Assembly (NCBI RefSeq): GCF_901709675.1
Contig: NC_051092.1
Span: 1,678,491 to 1,742,490, forward strand
Source of the DNA: Syngnathus acus
Lineage: Eukaryota; Chordata; Actinopteri; Syngnathiformes; Syngnathidae
Direction of reading: 5' to 3'
DNA length: 64,000 bases
In this document: in pieces, positions 58,568 through 64,000 of the stretch
How positions within the stretch are numbered: position 1 is the stretch's first letter
Layout: each line of letters begins with the position of its first letter
The notes under the pieces: generated by a model
The model's input: only the letters and a program-made list of their open reading frames with translations
The model's database searches: none
Told to the model about the DNA's origin: nothing
Made by a program: the position numbers and the translations under genes

Positions 58568-60411
58568 GTTTCAAACTACTTTTAGGGTTTCTCAGAATAG
58601 GGTTTCTAACTAGGCTTTCAAAACTAGGGTTAGGGTTTCCGACCAGGGTTTCCAAGGAGTTTTGCCATTGCTAATTAGGGTTTCAAACTAGGGTTAGGGT
58701 TTCCGACTAGGGTTTTAAACCAAGGTTAGGGTTACAAACTAGGTTTTAAAGCTAGGCTTAAGGTTTCCAACGAGGCTTTCAAATTACTTTTAGGGTTTCT
58801 AAGATTAGGGTTTCTAACTAGGCTTTCAAAACTAGGGTTAGGGTTTTCGACTAGGGTTTCCAAAGTTAGGGTTAGTATTAGGGTTGGGGTTAGGGTTTCT
58901 AACTAGGCTTTCAAAACTAGGGTTAGGGTTAGGGTTAGGGTTAGAGTTAGAGTTAGAGTTAGAGTTAGAGTTAGGGTTAGGGTTAGGGTTAGGGTTAGGG
59001 TTAGAGTTAGAGTTAGAGTTAGAGTTAGGGTTAGGGTTAGGGTTAGGGTTAGAGTTAGAGTTAGAGTTAGAGTTAGAGTTAGGGTTAGGGTTAGGGTTAG
59101 GGTTAGGGTTAGGGTTAGGGTTAGAGTTAGAGTTAGAGTTAGAGTTAGAGTTAGAGTTAGGGTTAGGGTTAGGGTTAGGGTTAGGGTTAGGGTTAGGGTT
59201 ACTAACTAGGCTTTCAAAACTAGAGTTAGGTTTAGGGTTTCTAACTAGGCTTTCAAAACTAGGGTTAGGGTTTCCGACTAGGGTTTCCAAGGAGTTTTGC
59301 CATCGCTAATTAGGGTTTCAAACTAGGCTCAGGGTTTCCGACTAGAGTTTTAAACCAAGGTTAGGGTTTCAAACTAGGTTTTAAAGCTAGGGTTAGGGTT
59401 TCCAACGAGGGTTTCAAACTACTTTTAGGGTTTCTAAGATTGAGGTTTCTAACTAGGCTTTCAAAACTAGGGTTAGGGTTTTCGACTAGGGTTTCCAAAG
59501 TTAGGGTTAGGGTTAGGATTAGGGTTGGGGTTTCTAACTAGGCTTTCAAAACTAGGGTTAGGGTTAGGGTTAGGGTTAGGGTTAGAGTTAGGGTTAGGGT
59601 TAGGGTTAGGGTTACTAACTAGGCTTTCAAAACTAGAGTTAGGGTTAGGGTTTCTAACTAGGCTTTCAAAACTAGGGTTAGGGTTTCCGACTAGGGTTTC
59701 CAAGGAGTTTTTCCATCGCTAATTAGGGTTTCAAACTAGGCTCAGGGTTTCCGACTAGGGTTTTAAACCAAGGTTAGGGTTTCAAACTAGGTTTTAAAGT
59801 TAGGGTTAGGGTTTCCAATGAGGGTTTCAAACTACTTTTAGAGTTTCTAAGATTAGGGTTTCTAACTAGGCTTTCAAAACGAGGGTTAGGGTTTCCGACC
59901 AGGGTTTCCAAGGAGTTTTGCCATTGCTATTTAGGGTTTCAAACTAGGGTTAGGGTTTCCGACTAGGGTTTTAAACAAAGGTTAGGGTTACAAACTCGAT
60001 TTTAATGCTAGGGTTAGGGTTTCCAACGAGGGTTTCAAACTACTTTTATGGTTTCTAAGATCAGGGTTTCTAACTAGGCTTTCAAAACTAGGGTTAGGGT
60101 TTCCGACCAGGGTTTCCAAGGAGTTTTGCCATCGCTAATTAAAGTTTCAAACAAGGGGTAGGGTTTCCGACTAGGGTTTTAAACCAAGCTTAGGGTTACA
60201 AACTAGGTTTTAAAGATAAGGTTAGGGTTTCCAACGAGGGTTTCAAACTACTTTTAGGGTTTCTAAGATTAGGGTTTCTAACTAGGCTTTCAAAACTAGG
60301 GTTAGGGTTTCCGACCAGGGTTTCCAAGGAATTTCGCCATTGCTAATTAGGGTTTCAAGTTAGGGTTAGGGTTTCCGACTAGGGTTTTAAATCAAGGTTA
60401 GGGTTACAAAC
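58568..60411. repeat. Telomere-like satellite block (TTAGGG-derived, 208-bp higher-order unit)
   Basis: About 1.84 kb made of GGGTTA/GGGTTT phrases. The marker phrase TCCAAGGAGTTTTGCC-type recurs at 58651, 59286, 59699, 59907, 60115 and 60323. The last four starts are spaced exactly 208 bp apart; the earlier gaps (635 and 413 bp) contain hexamer expansions. Each unit mixes GGTTAGGGTTTCCGAC, GGGTTTTAAACCAAGG and TCTAACTAGGCTTTCAAAAC segments. It has no coding meaning; open frames through it are repeats of Leu-Gly/Leu-Glu or Asn-Pro/Asn-Ser. Confidence 0.9.
58919..59200. repeat. Hexamer array alternating GGGTTA and GAGTTA blocks
   Basis: 47 tandem hexamers inside the satellite block. The vertebrate telomere unit (GGGTTA) alternates with a one-base variant (GAGTTA) in runs of 4, 5, 5, 4, 4, 5, 7, 6 and 7 units. 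A second, smaller array with one GAGTTA unit lies near 59555-59612. Confidence 0.88.
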
Positions 60412-60955
60412 TAGGGGTGTAAATCGCGGGTTTTGTAACGATACGATATCATATCGATACAAAGAATCCCGATACGATATTTGCCGATATCTTAAAGCCT
60501 GCTGTGATTCATTCACGATACATCACGATATAGTGCTCTACGATCGATATAGAACAATATCCTGCTTTATAACAATTCATACGCAAAATCAACAAGGTAC
60601 TGCAATCTCTTTATTTAGGAAATTACAAAGTGCTTCCAAACGAATGACTTGAAGCCCAAAGGGGAGCGAATTTCCTCGTCTTCTTGGACACTAGCCATAG
60701 CACCAGCCCAGGAGCCGCGTAGTTGTCGGCTCCCCTTTCACGTGCCTGCTCTGCTCACAACACAACACGCCGCGCACTGCTCCCGGAAAGAGGAAGCAAG
60801 CAACAATGAACTGGATTTCAAAATAAAGTCGCGTCTAATGTCCGAGGTCAAAAACGGGCGATATAGATCGATGTTTACGTTTAGCATCGATGCCAACAAA
60901 TCGTAGAGCATTATATCGATTAATCGATGTGTATCGATGAATCGTTACACCCCTA
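60412..60955. mobile_element. hAT-like element, copy 2 (544 bp)
   Basis: Perfect 11-bp inverted ends TAGGGGTGTAA / TTACACCCCTA. The interior is rich in ATCGAT/CGATAT palindromic motifs. It carries the 207-bp segment missing from copy 1. A short frame inside it (60649-60906) is shared with copy 1 but has no transposase hallmark. Confidence 0.8.
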
Positions 60956-60963
60956 ATGAGCAA

Positions 60964-63475
60964 CCTCGGAAAAAGCAGCAGTATCGAATCGTACCACGAG
61001 GGAGCGCAAATTCTTAGACACCAATGTTTAATATGTCATAGGCAACAACAAAAAATACATAGTTTTAGGGAGTGATGCCTTAAATGTAAGGAAGATATGG
61101 GCATTTTTCTACTAAAGAGTAAACTTCTCACAGACTGGGCCTTATTTTATTCGTATTTCAAATCTCAATCTAATGATATTCTCTATTTTGATATACAGGT
61201 GGTTTGAATTTTCTGTAACCGCTAATCATGTTGCTAGTACATAACAAGCTAACAAATTACCATTGTTCTTGCTTTGTTTGGGGTTTTTTTTTTTTTTTTT
61301 TTGGTGCTGTACTGTCATCAAATATTGCTGACACCTGCGCTGAATATTAATTTTTGGGGAATAATTAACCCACATTAAATTATAACAAAACAAAGGTTCA
61401 CTATGGAAATACAAAGATGGGTTGCCCCCCCCCCTTTTTTTTTTGCCTTTTTTTCCCCCTTTGGCGTGTGTCTTGTTATCGCGAGGAAGCCAAAGGAAGT
61501 GAAAAGAAATGTTATTTATTTATTTTTATTTTTTGTAGGTCGACGCTTCCCGAGTGCTGTAAGTAACGCTCATTGTGGCTTCTGTCCGCGAATGCAGCTC
61601 ATTTGTATGATTCACTAATTGATTGTCATTTTTTTTTTTTTTTTTTACATTTGTTATCCTGTTTTTTGGGGGGGGGGGGTTTCACATTTGCGCTGCCACG
61701 ACCTTGTTTCCTCGTCGACGTCGTCACTCGCTGGTCTCCCGCTTTCAGCATTTGGACAGCTCTCGTTCGTCAGCCTCTTCGTCCACATGGAGCCCCCGGT
61801 GTGATCGCGTGGAGGAGGTGGAACACCCCCCGCCCCCCACCCCCCCAAAAAAAATCTTCACGAGCCACCCTCCCACGATGGGACCGTCTCCCCGGACTCG
61901 GTGACGGCGTCGCCCGCTGCCGAAGCATGGTGCCCTCGCGTCGGAGGAGGAGGTCTATTTGTGGCGCTGTGTCCCCGGAAAGGCGACGCTGGTGCTCGGC
62001 GGATTTGTCAGCCCACTCAAGCCAAGATCCGAGCTCCTCTCATTGTGATCTTCATCATCGGCGAGAAGGGAGATGTGCCCGTCGTCACTGCGAGGGCAAA
62101 TGAGTCACGACCACTCTTCCCACTATGTAGAGCAAGGCAACGCGGGAGGTTAGTGTGCTTTTATTTGCTTCCTTTATTCCTTCCTTGCGTTGGTTGAATC
62201 GTGATGAAGAAGAAGAAGAACCCCACCAAGGGGCCTCCGAGCGCAATTTTTGTCGGCCTCGCTTGACATGATTGCAAATGCATCTTGATGAGGATGAGCC
62301 TTGTGCAGAAATAGACCAAGGCTCGTTGGCTGGAAACTAGATGGTGAATACATTGCAGCCTTTTGACAAGCATCTCCGTGACGGAGCCCTTCTAGGAATG
62401 ATTGGAAACCACGGATGAAAAAAAAGGTGAAAGTTGTCTGCTTTTAATCATATCCCCAACAAGCCCAGTGAATCACCTTGAGGAGGAATTGCATGCAAGT
62501 GAGAAGAGAGTGGAACTAAATTAGGAACTTAGCACAAATAAGACAATATAATAACCCAATATATGGAAGAAAGGTGTAGGAAATGCATTTTAGCTGTGTT
62601 CTTATGTATTAAATGTGACACATCTGGCAAAACGGTGTCCTAGTTGAGTTTGCAAGGTCTCACTGTGCTTACATTGCTTTTCTATGTTAAGTTAGTGAGG
62701 ACTCTAAATTGTCCATTGTTGTAAATGCTTATTTTTCTGCTGCTTTGCAAATTCGCCCTTAGTCAGATGGGATAGGCTGCAAGAAATAACATTGACAAGG
62801 AAATGTTTTTAAGAATGACTTTCTGCCCATTTTTGTACATTGTTAAAAACTGCTGGGTTAAAAATAACCCTAGGTGAGTTTAAAATAACCCCGGCGGTTT
62901 TAAGGGTGTGGCTACTTATTGCAAAAAAATCAGTTGAGTCCATTTTTTGCCTTTGTATGGAAACGATAAATGCTTCTCGGTCATTATTTATAGTGTTGTG
63001 AAAGGTGCCAAATATGGACTGGTTGTACCAAACGTCTTATTCTTAGCAACCAGCAGCTCATCTTGCATTTTATTGCTCAAGTTGTTGCAAGTTTAAGCGA
63101 CAAGGTTGAGAGTCTTCCATTCAAGGCGGCTCGTCACGTAACTTGACTTGAATGGTCTTCTGTCCCGCAGCACAAGGGGGCTAGCTAGCATCCCTCGGTA
63201 CTTGCTATGCAAGAGGTGTGGTGTTCCTCAGCCCCACAGATTCACAGAGCGGAGCGTATATTAAGGGAGATTTAAAATCCATTACAGTTTAGTGCTCCCT
63301 GGGAAAATAGTTAAACAGAGCATCGGCAGAGGTGAGAAGAAGAAGGCGCCAGCGCCGCCAAGAAGCAAATGCAAAGTGTCAGATCCAAAAACTTTTCCTT
63401 GTGCTGGATCCAAATATTGTACCATACTTAATCTTTGAATGTACGCTATTCATTTGTTTTCTGTATTTTCCAAAG
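60964..63475. other. Unassigned region with GC-rich patch; possible 5' region of the next gene
   Basis: 60964-61670 is AT-rich with poly-T and G/C runs. 61680-62160 is GC-rich with many CpG and could be a promoter or untranslated exon. A possible non-coding exon lies at 63173-63332 (acceptor TGTCCCGCAG, donor GTGAGA). A 176-codon frame at 61573-62103 has no recognisable homology. Confidence 0.4.
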
Positions 63476-63565
63476 GGAGCCGAGCCAGGTCACGATCGCT
63501 GTGCTGTGCCTGTGATTTCACACCTGGCCTGATTTAGCGTGACCATCCGTCGGAAGCCTTTCGAC

Positions 63566-63937
63566 ATGAGCAACCACCAGTAAGTAGCCCTCGCCGCATC
63601 TTTTTTATTCTGAGAGGCTGTGAAATCCCCAATCTCTATTGATGAACACGCCGTCTCGTGCGAAAGGGCGTCTCCGTCTCGGTCGGGTCATGATTAGCTC
63701 TGCATATTTTCCCGTGAGGGCTCGTGAACAAGGGGCAGCGGGGCCTCATCTACAGTACAACAATCATCTCCTGTCTGCTGCCGCCTCTTAGCATTCATGA
63801 GGGATGCTCACTTGTCATCTTCTCTTATTAATAATTACTCCTTGTGTGTGTGTGTGGTCCCGCAGACAAGCCCCGCATTCTGATGACAACCGTGCAGGGA
63901 GAAGGGGAGGGGGAACCGAGTCGAGGGCTGGGGGGAG
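63566..63937 (+). CDS. Candidate first coding exons of an unidentified gene (partial)
   Basis: ATG at 63566 begins MSNHQ, and the exon (from about 63476, acceptor TTTTCCAAAG) ends at 63579 before a strong GTAAGT. The next exon, 63866-63937, has acceptor GTGGTCCCGCAG and donor GTGAAT and stays open in the joined frame: MSNHQQAPHSDDNRAGRRGG then GTESRAGG. The following exons are outside the window. I do not recognise the protein; the low-complexity Gly/Arg-rich start gives no family clue. Support is splice signals and phase only. Confidence 0.35.
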
Positions 63938-64000
63938 GTGAATCCAAATTGGGTTCAGTCAGCTGTGTTCTCCGGTTAAAGGCGCAGGGTGCTTGGAAGC

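Noticed and set aside
58838-59309. Long open frames of Leu-Gly/Leu-Glu (+) and Asn-Pro/Asn-Ser (-) repeats
   Set aside because: They are direct translations of the GGGTTA/GAGTTA hexamer array, which lacks stops in these frames; not genes.
61573-62103. 176-codon frame in the GC-rich patch
   Set aside because: Low-complexity Pro/Arg/Ser composition driven by GC content, no homology; more likely promoter or untranslated sequence.

Overview
This window is vertebrate nuclear DNA, almost certainly from a ray-finned (teleost) fish. The protein-coding exons are split by GT-AG introns, many only 71-92 bp long. Non-coding DNA is rich in A/T homopolymers and microsatellites and carries small palindromic DNA transposons of the kind common in teleosts. 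The gene order tln2 - tpm1 - lactb matches human chromosome 15q22 (TLN2-TPM1-LACTB). I cannot name the species.

Layout. (1) 1406-32352, + strand: a complete talin-2 reading frame in 56 coding exons. It gives 2544 codons with consistent splice phases, and 15 of its introns are under 100 bp. The intron after coding exon 51 holds the mir-190 hairpin, as in other vertebrates. (2) 32353-42384: talin-2 3'UTR, then intergenic DNA with an (AC)44 tract. (3) 42385-51590, + strand: tropomyosin-1 (tpm1) with its alternative exons: two promoters (1a, 1b), exclusive pairs 2a/2b and 6a/6b, and 3' ends 9a/9b and 9d. (4) 52572-54920, + strand: lactb, six exons, 528 aa. (5) 56190-56745, - strand: a small four-exon gene for a 108-aa EGF-domain, single-span membrane protein that I read as neuregulin-4. 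It lies tail to tail with lactb. (6) 58231-60955: a block of about 1.85 kb of TTAGGG-like and 208-bp satellite repeats between two 98%-identical hAT-like elements. The outer edges carry an imperfect 8-bp target duplication, so the whole block may have entered as one unit. (7) 60964-64000: mostly unassigned DNA with a GC-rich patch, ending in two candidate first coding exons of a further + strand gene.

How the genes relate. Talin-2 (integrin-actin linker) and tropomyosin (actin filament coat) are both actin-cytoskeleton proteins, but their linkage is an old vertebrate synteny rather than an operon. LACTB is a mitochondrial serine protease-like filament former, and NRG4 is a secreted/shed ErbB4 ligand. 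The richest detail lies in the splicing signals: an AG-free intron between exons 2a and 2b, a stop codon completed only by splicing exon 9a to 9b, three GC-AG introns, a NAGNAG acceptor, and a candidate 6-nt microexon in tln2.
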